From Amphibalanus amphitrite (taxonomy: Eukaryota; Arthropoda; Thecostraca; Balanomorpha; Balanidae), in assembly GCF_019059575.1 (NCBI RefSeq), contig NW_024882025.1:248001-312000 (forward strand): DNA of 64,000 bases, in the 5' to 3' direction. A program made the translations under genes and the position numbers. Under the pieces are notes generated by a model. The model was not told the origin of the DNA. It made no database searches and was given only the letters and a program-made list of their open reading frames with translations. Below, in pieces: positions 12,085 to 22,154 of the stretch (positions within the stretch are counted from its first letter, which is position 1; every line of letters starts with the position of its first letter).

Positions 12085-12116
12085 AATTAGGGTAAGGTGC
12101 CTAATTAGCAGCCCCC

Positions 12117-13023
12117 CTAACCCTCGCCGGCACAGGGGGCGGGGGTTGATGCAACCCCCCCCCCCTAAGGTTTTTCGCGAATAACTCGCGTAAAAAGGCG
12201 GCCGATCGCGACGAAACTTTCAGTACCCTCGCATCGATCAATTTTACACCTACCCTGAACATTTCATGACCCTGACCCAAATGACCTTTGACCTGTGACC
12301 TCTTTTCCGAGACCATGTTTGGCGGGAATCGCGATTCGGCGTATGTCGGCTCGCATTAGCCGCGCGTTTGCAAGCTTTTCGTGATTTCAAACGTTCAAAC
12401 ATGTGACTTGATGTTGCTCCCATACATTAGGGTGGGTGTCAAGGTCACCTGAAGGTCAGGTCAGGTCATTGACCTTTGGTGACCTCGGGTGACCTCGGTT
12501 CACTTTTTCGAGTTTTACATGTTTCAAGGCTAGGTTTTGGAGCTGAATTCGAATTTAGCAACTATTTCAACATATAAGAAGTAGTTTTGGTGCCTTCGTA
12601 ACATGTTACGAAGCTGTCAGAGGCGGTTGACACGTATTACGAATACCCGTCACAACCCCTACCGGTTGACCTGACCTGACCTGACTCGACCTGGTCTAAA
12701 TGCTTAAAGACATCATCTCTGATCAAAACTAACACGATATTCGTCATCAGCACCCCGGAAAACCACATAGCAGCCACACTTTACGACTTTCTAACAGGTC
12801 CCGATTTTCCCAGTTTTCGGGTCATTGACCTGACCTGGAAGGTCACCCGATGCCTAGGACCTTTAAATTGGATATCATCGGCTTCCTCTCGTAACGGGCA
12901 GCACGCTCGTTTTTTCCGCGAAGCTCTAGCTCGATCAGGGGCCTAACGCGAGGGGGGGGGGTCGTACCCCCCCCCCCTTGTGCCGTCGAAGGACGCAAAA
13001 TGGCCTGTGCCGGCGAGGGTTAA
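12117..13023. mobile_element. TTAA-flanked non-autonomous element 2
   Basis: The left end reads CTAACCCTCGCCGGCACAGG (12117) and the right end CCTGTGCCGGCGAGGGTTAA (ending 13023). They are exact inverted repeats except for the first base. Subterminal G/C runs occur at both sides (G5-C10 near 12139-12166; G9 then C11 near 12952-12978). The interior carries many TGACCT/AGGTCA repeats, such as aaggtcaggtcaggtcattg near 12450. There is no coding capacity. Its ends closely match element 1, so both belong to one subfamily. Confidence 0.7.
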
Positions 13024-13103
13024 TTTGAACCATCATTGCTCACGCTGTATGGGTGCCACTGTATTACTGGCTTGATTTTCGGAGAGATCGTTCATTTTTT
13101 CTG

Positions 13104-14318
13104 TTAACCCGGCACCGCCTGGGCTATTTCCGTACCCACGACAGCTTGGGGGGGTCGGATCCGACCCCCCCCCCCTGTTATCTCGAGAACCAATGGTCGT
13201 ATCGAGCCCGGCGAGGCGGCGTTCGAAAGGTCTCTACGAGACCTTCCTAAAGCACTCTTAAGATTTTAAGATTGAGGTCAACTTTCGGGTCAAGGTCAGG
13301 TCAAAGGTCAAATTCAGGGGTTTTGCATGATTAGGCTTACGGACAGCGGAATCGATAGCTGCTGCTCGAAACTCACCATAAATGACCTCAAAGGCCTAGT
13401 GAAGGTACCATGTGCGTATAGGGGTCATACTAAGTACGGGTCAAGGTCAGGTCAGGTCACGAAAGGTCACGGTTTTCAATTTCTGCTACATGGGCGTGCG
13501 ACACATGTTTTATGGCTTATTTTTCACGCCGAATCCGATGGTAATGGTTATATGTGACCCCAAGTCACTGTGCTGGTGATAAGTGTGCATTGAAAGCATA
13601 AAAAATCGTTTATACTATACGAGGGCTGAGAAAAAAGGTCAATTTTTTAACTTTTTATTTTTGACATAAAAATGCATTTTTCTAGACGAGCTTTGTCCCA
13701 GGAATCTAGTGGTGCCATTTGTTTTCACATGCGATGTTCAGAAGTGCCTCTAATTCACGAAAATGCTTATGACGTCACCATGCCCTATGCATGTTGGAGC
13801 TATTTTTTACAATTTGGGGGTCAAAAATCAAGATAGAAAGTTGAAGTTTGGGGCATCTAATGTTCTAATAGAGCTCTATAACATATAGTCCGGTTTTTTG
13901 GAAATTCCCAAAATTTTGGATTTTATAAGCTGTTTTGCAATAAATATAGTTTTTTGAATTTTGAGGGGTGAAAAACGCATTTTATGGAAAATCCGAGATA
14001 GCCATTTTAAAGAACTCGTTGAACTGCGTCTTTTCATGTCCTTAATTTGCAATTTGCTTTAAACCCTGATTTTTGGCGATTTTGTAAACATTTACCACTT
14101 TTTGACTAAAAACGCCATGTAGTTACATCACTAAAATCAATATATCTCAAAAAAATTTGGAAATTTTTTCTTGAAAATTGCACAGGAGACGTCAAATTGA
14201 TGGGGGAGAAGGTATGCCAAGTTTCAAGTAGATAGCGAAAGTGGTTCATGAGTTATTCAAGAAAAACGGAGGGGGGGGGGTCGGATCCGACCCCCCCCCC
14301 CAGGCGGTCGCGGGTTAA
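13104..14318. mobile_element. TTAA-flanked non-autonomous element 3
   Basis: The left end is TTAACCCGGCACCGCCTGG (13104) and the right end CCAGGCGGTCGCGGGTTAA (ending 14318). These match as inverted repeats at 17 of 19 positions and have TTAA at both borders. Each end carries a subterminal palindrome in which a G run, tcggatccga and a C run would form a strong hairpin (near 13147-13176 and 14271-14300). The 1.2-kb interior has nuclear-receptor-like half-sites near 13270-13460 and no open transposase frame. Confidence 0.75.
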
Positions 14319-14722
14319 AATATCGTCATTTTCTGCCCCAATATCCACTAATTTATTTGTAGTGAGCATTTTGGCAAACCATTGCAAAAAGCGCTAATCG
14401 GGAACTCTTCCCGATTAGCGACCGGGGAGGGTCGCTAATAAGTCTATGGGTTTTCCCATATTAAAAATGGCAAAAAAATGCGACGCCTGAAGAAATGAAA
14501 TATGATCCCAAAAAAGGTAACCTATACGCAAAGCACTCAATCACTCGAACAGGAACGTTTATCCAACACGTTTACGTAAGTAAAAACTGATCACGTGAAG
14601 CACCAAAGGCGAAAAGAAGGCGAAAACTCAAATTTTGCCGGCTATCTCGTATGATATTCGAGGTCCGCGCTGGATTCGGCACCCCTGCAGTCGGTGACGA
14701 CATTTGGCATCCCCTGCCAGTC

Positions 14723-15176
14723 CAGGGATGCGGGCCGTGGAAATTTCAGACGGCTCCGGCTCCGGCTCCGGCTCCGGAGAAAAAAATCGGCTCCGGCTCC
14801 GGCTCCGGCTCCGAGTAAAATGATCCGGCTCCGGCGGCTCCGGCTCCGGCTTCTACTCAGTACACCCCTAGTCCTACGCGATCAATAAAATACGGGTGGA
14901 AGAAAAAAGGCGCGGTGGGATTTGTACACGCTGCTTCTGTATTTGTATAACAAGGCTATTTTGAATACCACATTGTTTTACGCCTTGTACTGTCAAACCG
15001 AATTAGGTAAATAATTGTTTCCTGTTCTACTGTTATAGGTATATGTTTCCTCTTAAGAAAAGGAGCCGGGGTCGCCCCCTTTTTTGACGGCTCCGGCTCC
15101 GGCTCCGGCTCCGGGCTATATTGTTTCACGGCTCCGGCTCCGGCTCCGGCTCCGGGCAAAATATGCCGGCTCCGGT

Positions 15177-15207
<31 letters not shown>

Positions 15208-15215
15208 CATCCCTG
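14723..15215. mobile_element. hAT-like MITE with subterminal GGCTCC arrays
   Basis: The element begins CAGGGATGCGG (14723) and ends CCGCATCCCTG (15215). Internal to both ends lie runs of the hexamer GGCTCC, broken by short unique spacers. Flanking cctgcca copies on both sides (14713 and 15216) suggest an 8-bp target duplication with a 2-bp offset on the left. The interior is homologous, in inverse orientation, to the element at 45929-46805 (both contain 'gtactgtcaaaccga..taggt'). There is no transposase. The hexamer creates spurious Ala-Pro and Gly-Ser frames. Confidence 0.7.
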
Positions 15216-15684
15216 CCTGCCACACATTGCAAGCTTCAGCAACACCTCATTTTCATTTTCTCTTTTCCCCTTTCTTTCCCTTCTTGACCATGTCGGGCGC
15301 AAATAGGAAATATGAGTTGCGACACATTTTTAACCGCCATGCAGTGCACAGTTAAGCGATTCACTATGGGAAAACGGCAATCAATTGAAAAAGGATTGTC
15401 GATTCAGAATACAAAAGGTGCATCATCCTAATGTGCATCGCTTTTTATCAGAGAGGGCCCAAATACACACGTTTTGGTCGGATAAGAAACTCGTCAATTT
15501 TGTTTAAACTCACCTGAAACGTCCCACCAGAAACATCGACAACCGAAAAATAATTTAATTTGATAACCAAAGCATGGCTGACCTTTTGACAATGTTTTTA
15601 TCCCGTTTTCCTCCTGCCAGTTTTTCTGTATGGAGGTAGGTCGCAAATAGGAAAGGGTCACTAATTAGGCACCTTACCCTAATT

Positions 15685-17090
15685 GTCTAATGTCTTATGT
15701 TCATCGTCTTTTATCTATCGTTTGCCGTCTACTGCGACATAAGTATTATGTTTCATGACCCATGTCTAGTTTGTTTGTTTGTTTGCTTGCTTGCTTTGTT
15801 GAGTTATGCCCAGGCTCCACTACGTATAATTTTCGGTGCAATATTGCGATATCGCATTGTCGTAAAAAAAATTGTCGCATTGTCGCCTGTCCAGCCCGGA
15901 CCAAGAGTTGCGGCGTGGTGAAGAAGGATTTGATTTTCCTGAGGATGGAAATGGCGGACGGGTGATGTCTAGTAGCCAGGTTGGTATGCCTCATGAGGCA
16001 CTCTCTGTCTGCTTCTCCTTCTCCGTCTCCGTCTCCGTCTCCGTCTCCGCCCCTGGCCGCCCTTTCCGTCTTCTCCGTCTCAGACTCTGCGCAAATCCGT
16101 CCGCTATTCCCAGCTCCACCGCGTAAAGCCTCGCCATCGATCTCAGTCTTTTCACCTTTGACACTGGGAGCGGGCACCGCACGTCGCCGATTTTTGGCCA
16201 TCGACGATTACACTGCCATCTAGGTGGTGGTTCGACAACTTGTGGAGTGGGCAGCTCTCGCTTGGCGCGCTGGCGCCGGTCTGGGGCCGGCTGGCTGCCG
16301 TTCGACGAGCCTTCTACCCCACGGAGCTGTGCGGATCGCCGGGATCAGTTGCAACTGTAGGTAATGGTTTATTCCATGTCCCAGCAGCAGCGAACGCATC
16401 TTCGGTGGCCAGTTTGACTGAGGAGTGCCTGAGAGCTATGCGTGGCTGTCCATGCCGTTTCCTAAGTTCTCACAACTTGTCATGAGCCCCGGCGGGCGGA
16501 GGGGACATTTTTGTTCCGGGTCTTACGGAGGGCATATCAGGTGTCACCAGCGTTTTGTGCAACTAGTCGGGGGACAAAAAGCCGACACGGCAGCACCAGC
16601 GTGCGATGATTTACTCGGCGTGTCATTTCCCGTCTGCAGATGCATGCGTAGTTATGAGGAACGGACCAAAAACGACCGCAAAAACGCATCTAAACGCGGC
16701 ATTTCAGATCATGTTAAGGAGCAGCTGAAAAGCGGTTGGACATCATTCTGCAAGGGAAGCCTGTTGGGAGCGTACAGTGCGCTTTTTACTCCTCTCCCCA
16801 AGCCCAAGAGTATAATTGGGACAGCTTGCATGTGAAACAGGAAGGAAGCAGTGCGAATTTTTGACCGGTATTTTTGACAGGTGGGACGGGTCACTGCGGC
16901 TGCTGTGTTTTTGTTGTGTGTGATTTTTACCCGGTCCATGGGAAGTATGACAGTAATGAGTGGCCATCCGCGATGTCGGGAAGGCGGGAGGAGGCGCGAC
17001 GCAGGTCGGAGACAAATCGGTCAGGGCGGTGACCTTTGGGAGAGGCGTGTGGCCTCAGGAGGGAAATACAAGGAGCCTGGAGCTTTAACC
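15685..17090. other. no gene seen; short (CTCCGT)n at 16015-16050
   Basis: Moderately GC-rich mixed sequence with a short CTCCGT hexamer run that explains the Ser/Pro and Glu/Thr frames there. I found no exon with matching splice sites. Confidence 0.3.
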
Positions 17091-17094
17091 TTCA

Positions 17095-17498
<404 letters not shown>

Positions 17499-17519
17499 GT
17501 ACCGCATGTAAGTACCTAC

Positions 17520-18655
17520 ATTCGACAGCGACGCATGTTTATTGATTTATTCATGTTAGCCTCCCGGGCCGGAGGTGATTGGTGCCATCCTCAGACGGTT
17601 TTCTTGCAGTTCGCGTTAAGAGGTAGAGCCGCTGAAAGCTGGCATGCTTGACCTTTGTTTCAGTCCTGAGTAATTGGCCATTGGTATGGCATCCCTCTAG
17701 CCTGGACTGCGTTATGAATCAAGGGGTCTGACTGGGCAATGCTTTTTAGTTAAAACATCATCGACAGATCATGACGACATATCGCACATCAAAAGTTGTT
17801 TGCCGATTTTCAAAGAAACGGGCTAGAAATGATTGTTGGCCTTGCTCCCTTGCTGCCCATTTTGCCAATCATAGGTTCAACAAATGGTTATAGTACCAAC
17901 ATACACGTACAAAATAAAAATGAGTGTGAACTGTGAATTATAATTATAACAGGGATAACTATAATTATAACAGGGATGATGGCTTATTTATAAGGACGTC
18001 TGTTCGTGTCCGTTTCGTATTCTGTTCCACTACTAACCATTCTCATTCAGGCCCACCCACACAGTCCCACCCACACAGTCTAAATTTAGTAACACAAAAC
18101 AATAAAACTGGTTATTTTCCCAGATAATATGGACGCTTACGTGCTTGTTGATGGTAGTTAAATAAAATCTGCATGAACAAAATGGACAATTGGTACCTAT
18201 TTTCATATCTTTTGCAACCATGCGAAAGCTAATGTCATTGTATATGCAGAAATTGTGGATTAACAGGATTCATCTGCATAAAGAGCTTCTTTTACGTCGT
18301 TCACTATGCATCTTGATAGACTTTTATAGGAAACGGCTCACCGGCCCGGCTGGTCGACTGATCTGCCATCTGCCGACATATCTGTGAAGCTAGATATCTG
18401 CAGATATGTTCAACACACAGAGAAGTGAGCTGCAATAGTCTGTGCTCGATCCACACTCTTCTGAACTCTTCTGAATTATGACTGTCAGTACTTCTCAGCT
18501 CACCCTGATCGACAAACTGGTATCAAATTAGATACAAAGGAGTGATGAGAGGTTACGTGCCCATCTGACTGCAAGTGGCCATCAAGAAAGGCCCATGATA
18601 TATGTACATTGTACATATAGATATAGGAGCTGCATATATTTCCCAATAGTTCATA
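17520..18655. other. no gene seen
   Basis: AT-rich sequence with a small direct repeat 'aattataa(ca)gggat' near 17938-17975. No exon or RNA gene was recognised. Confidence 0.3.
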
Positions 18656-18659
18656 GTTC

Positions 18660-18915
18660 TGCAAAAGGCACTAAAAGCGAAATGGCAGCATTTTTGGACC
18701 GTGCGGAGCCCCACTTATGACGTCATTACGTCACAAGTCAGTGACCGAACCTGACCTGACCTGAAAATGCCTTTGGAGTCACAGGCTATTAGACACGGCT
18801 TTATTTTAAAAAATGTCAGGAATGCCAACTTTCAGCGCCCAATCTCTACCGCGTCTGAGCAATTGCGAGAAAACCGTCGTTGGTGGCACCACCCTCCCTC
18901 AGCCTGAAAGAGTTG
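18660..18915. mobile_element. relic of a TTAA-family element
   Basis: This block resembles the right part of element 1 (11100-11330). It has the same order of 'gaccgtgc.gag.c.cacttatga.gtcat', a cluster of TGACCTGACCTGACC, and 'atgccaa.tttcagc.c.c.atc' followed by a GCGAGAAAA phrase. Neither the TTAA border nor the G-run hairpin is intact, so it is a decayed fragment. Confidence 0.5.
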
Positions 18916-19210
18916 TCACCATGGTCATATGCATGTAAGATGAAAACAAAACCCTGCAAGGTGTAAAAAACGTCCTTGACTGGCCTCTATAAAAGAATTC
19001 AGGGTGAATAGACGCAGTCAAAGTATAGACTAGCTTTTTTATTTTTATCACACAGTCACCTACGTTAGCCAATAACCTATCCCGAACGTCTATTATGGAG
19101 TGGGAGAAAGAAAACGCTACAAAAGAAATTGTTGCAATAAAATGTAATGGATGGTGTTTTTGTCATGATTACTGTAAAGAAAATGGTAAATTACTGTAAA
19201 TCAGATTGTA

Positions 19211-19247
19211 AGAATCTGATGATGCCTTAGCGGTGAAAGCTCATTCT
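19211..19247 (+). ncRNA. hammerhead-ribozyme-like motif (type I, minimal stem III)
   Basis: The order of elements fits a hammerhead: AGAAT (19211-19215), the core CTGATGA (19216-19222), a weak stem II region (19223-19234), GAAA (19235-19238), a self-complementary GC as minimal stem III (19239-19240), the cleavage TC (19241-19242), and ATTCT (19243-19247), which pairs perfectly with AGAAT as stem I. Such minimal-stem-III motifs are known from Penelope-like retroelements. Stem II is poor (about three pairs with a bulge), so this may be decayed or a coincidence. Confidence 0.35.
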
Positions 19248-19499
19248 GTATTTCGGTCTTTTCAATTGCTGAAATAAGACATTTGTGCCATGAAAATGAT
19301 CAATTTCTTTCCCATTTTATTCGTTGCAATAGAACATTGAACCTACAGAGCATGAGACTGAGCTCTGAGAACAATACGCTGGCGGCCTGGACTTCAGCTC
19401 TTCTTTGCTACCTCTTGACAATACTTTTAACTTTTGTTTTAGTTTTTTATGCGTCTGTCTATGAGGTGCGTGCGAAAAAGGAATCAAGCCGTGATCCAG

Positions 19500-20575
19500 T
19501 TTGACAGTTACGTGTAGGTGGAAGGATGTGTGATCATGTTGATCAATTCAGTCGTACTTTGCCAACTGCATGACAAATTACGACTACGCTGAGTAATTTT
19601 TGTACATAGCAAAAATGATTAAGTATCAAGTATCAAGTATGTTTGCACACAATGAAGTGGCGATGACGCATGCAGCTATATTATTTTTCATCGTTTTGCA
19701 TAATAAAGCATTGCAAGTGCAATCTTGATTATCAAATGTACTACACATTCAAAGTGTGCTAGCGTACATAATAAAATTGCATACCTACTGCTGTATTGCA
19801 GTGTTGGCGTACATATAATATGCAGAAGCAGCTCCCAGAAATTGTCCGTGTTGTTGCATCATTGAAATGTTCCGATACGCTGATGCCATCAGGCTCCTTG
19901 CGTTCCTTGTTGCGCTAGTACATATACGGAAATATTACACCTTTTTGCACTCAAAATAGGCATCTTTTCATTCAATTTCGGCGAATTGCATTCAATTTTA
20001 GCGATCTCTCATTTGCTTCGAATAGGGGCTCTGTCGATATTGAATGCAAAGTGTCGAAATTGAATGACCAGATGCCGATTTGTAGTGCAAAAAGGTGTAT
20101 TACTTGCCCACCGATAGTAACCAGCGCTAACTAATAACCGATGTCTGAAGACGTCCTTCTGTTACCCAGCCGCCATCGAGCCATTCACTACCATCATCGT
20201 GCAACCATGTCGGAAGTCCGAGTGTCGTGTTCAGCACGAGCTGCATCATCACGGTACCATCGACACCGCACCATCAGCACATGCACTGCATGGTGCAGCC
20301 AAGGTGTGCACCTAAACCAACTTCATTAGCCAATTAATTAAACCGTCCCCGGCTGAAAGAACGTCTCCGGAGTCCAAACCTGGCATGGCAATTTCACAAA
20401 CGGCCCACGGGTGTCGTAAATGCAAAACCTTGCAAGGTAATCGCTTGATCGCAAATAAATACGCACGGAAATAACCGAATAAACTTGCACAAAAACGAAA
20501 TGCACGAATATCCACACGGACTCTGTAACTCAATTACAGTAAATCAACGAGCCGGCTGGGTCACTAAAAAGAAGA
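19500..20575. other. no gene seen
   Basis: AT-rich intergenic or intronic DNA. A 10-bp phrase repeated at 19625-19640 ('aagtatcaag') is the only local repeat noticed. Confidence 0.3.
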
Positions 20576-20579
20576 AAAA

Positions 20580-20960
20580 CAACATCGTTTGCGTGCGGAG
20601 GGTTTTATGGAGCCGGTGCCGGTGCTGTCGGGCCGGAGCGGCGCCGGGTCGTACCTTGAGAACGGCCTCGGCGCTGCGGGCGGCTGCTGACGCCGCGCGG
20701 AGCTGCTCCAGGCCGAGAGGAGCGAACGGCGAGAGCGGCAGCCGGGCCGCCAGTCGGCCCAGCGCCAGCCGCTCGGGCCAGCCGCACGGGTCCATCGCGG
20801 TCGACACGGGCCGGCGACGCAGACTGACCACCGCTGGCGGCGGTCCGTCGGACTCGACAGGAGGGCCGGCGCGCGCCACCCGAGACCGCCGACACCGACG
20901 GAGTGGGGAGCGGCCGGACACCCGCGGACAGGGTATGTTGAACAGGCAGCCATTGGACAC
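20580..20960. promoter_or_regulatory. CpG-rich island
   Basis: A sharply bounded CpG-dense block that encloses the minus-strand exon candidate at 20655-20795. It could be a promoter with a 5' UTR. No core promoter motif was identified. Confidence 0.35.
20655..20795 (-). CDS. candidate first coding exon (47 codons), product unknown
   Basis: On the minus strand an ATG at 20795 opens 47 codons. They begin MDPCGWPERLALGRLAARLP and end SAEAVLK exactly at a donor (AAG|GTACGA) at 20655/20654, phase 0. The Leu/Ala-rich peptide is more protein-like than the Arg-rich alternatives in the surrounding CpG island (20580-20960). The frame is also open upstream of this ATG, so the start is a choice and not proven. 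I do not recognise the family. Downstream exons would lie below 20.6 kb, but none is evident. Confidence 0.35.
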
Positions 20961-21927
20961 ATCCGACTGGTCGGCCATCAGACGACAGGGTGTGTCGGAT
21001 GAGTGTTCTTTGAATGGATAAGGTATGTCAGATGGGCGATCATCTCGGGAGGACAGGGTATGTCAAATGGGTGGCCAGCACGATGCCTTTTTTCAAGTCT
21101 CCAATGGCCAGCCACGGCATTGGACGAGCAGTGTTGGTGAGGTAGGTCTAGGCAGGCCTAGACAGCCTGTGTAATGACCAGGCACTGTATCGGAAGGATA
21201 AAGTGGTTAGTGTCGTCGAAAGCTGAGTCATTGTCAATGTTTTCGGCCGAGGCTGGCTGAATGGTCCCCAAGCATTCATGCCGGGGCATTAGGTTACCAT
21301 AACGGTCAGCATAGGTATTATCGTAAGGTCCTTTGCCAACAGCGAAAAAGAACAAGCGCGATATGAGTTCATTGACTGGGTTATGACGAATGTGGCATGA
21401 CATTAATGTCAGTACTTCAGCCAGTTTGGAGTCCAGATTTGGACCCCGGGACGTTGACGAAAATTGGCGAAGTCAGTTGTGCAAGGGATTTCAAAATTAA
21501 GTACGGAACCAGTTCAGTCAAATGACAAACTTGTAGGCACGATTTCCGCCCCCAACTGGTTTCCCTCTCCATTTGCGCTCACTGCTTTCTCTTTTTTGTA
21601 AATGTACACATCTTTATGCAATATACGCTGCATTTGATGCTTACTTGCTCATATTTTTTGCCTAGTTATGCTTACTCACTCATGTTTTTAGCCACCATAA
21701 ATGCTACACTTGACTATAGATTATTTCTTTCTTTTTCGTGAATGGCAAAATAAAGTATTGAAACAATCTGCTCAATCAACTTGGGGCTCTATATGCTCTT
21801 ATCCTGCTCATTGATTGAGCCATTTAAAAATGCCTTTAGGTACTTTTTGTTATTTGTTATGAAAAAATATATTTGAATGTTAAAAACTTTTCGTATATCG
21901 TTGAGAGCTGCTGCGAGGAGCATGATA
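20961..21927. other. no gene seen
   Basis: Just beyond the GC island, 'gacagggtatgt' recurs three times (20929, about 20987 and about 21053) in a short degenerate tandem arrangement. The remainder is AT-rich without exons. Confidence 0.3.
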
Positions 21928-22154
21928 AATGTAGGAAATATCATTAGAATATATGACCTTCTCCTCGGAAAATGACCAAATGAATGAAAATGATTATTTA
22001 TTGATGAATTGATGATATTTCGGTCACAGACCTTCGTCTAAATCGAATTCGTTAAATCGTACAAGGCATCAATTCATCAATAAATAATCATTTTCATTCA
22101 TTTGGTCATTTTCCGAGGAGAAGATCATATATTCTAATGATATTTCCTACATTA
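21928..22154. repeat. near-perfect palindromic element, 87-bp arms with ribozyme-like loop
   Basis: The left arm (21928-22014) starts AATGTAGGAAATATCATTAG. It is repeated in reverse complement as the right arm (22067-22154) with almost no differences. The roughly 52-bp centre contains a hammerhead-like motif on the minus strand. The structure would form a long snapback hairpin. It resembles head-to-head retroelement termini more than a simple MITE. No target duplication was identified. Confidence 0.75.
22006..22050 (-). ncRNA. hammerhead-like motif with altered core
   Basis: Read on the minus strand: GAATT-C-GAT (stem I 5' side), TAGACGA where CTGACGA is expected, a stable GGTC-TGT-GACC stem II, GAAA, self-complementary TA as minimal stem III, TC, then ATC-AATTC. 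The last segment pairs with GAT and GAATT around one bulged C. Eight stem-I pairs and the intact GAAA support a hammerhead ancestry. The two changes in the CUGA core would be expected to abolish activity. Confidence 0.4.

Larger units (their letters stand above)
12085..15684. mobile_element. composite element with 24-bp perfect terminal inverted repeats, holding three nested insertions
   Basis: The left end at 12085-12108 contains TAGGGTAAGGTGCCTAATTA. Its exact reverse complement lies at 15661-15684. The TAGGG terminus resembles hAT-type ends seen elsewhere in this window, but I see no 8-bp target duplication in the flanks (gtgccgtt versus gtctaatg). Between the ends lie two TTAA elements (12117-13023 and 13104-14318) and a GGCTCC-array hAT-like element (14723-15215). 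The original element was therefore only about 1 kb. No transposase is visible. Confidence 0.55.

Noticed and set aside
14694-15306. Ala-Pro, Gly-Ser and Arg-Leu frames
   Set aside because: They come from GGCTCC hexamer arrays of a hAT-like MITE. Equivalent frames at 45835-46864 and 32028-32527 are rejected for the same reason.
19283-19504. Small membrane-protein frame (73 codons with a hydrophobic run)
   Set aside because: A single hydrophobic stretch in AT-rich DNA is expected by chance; no start context, splice or repeat support.
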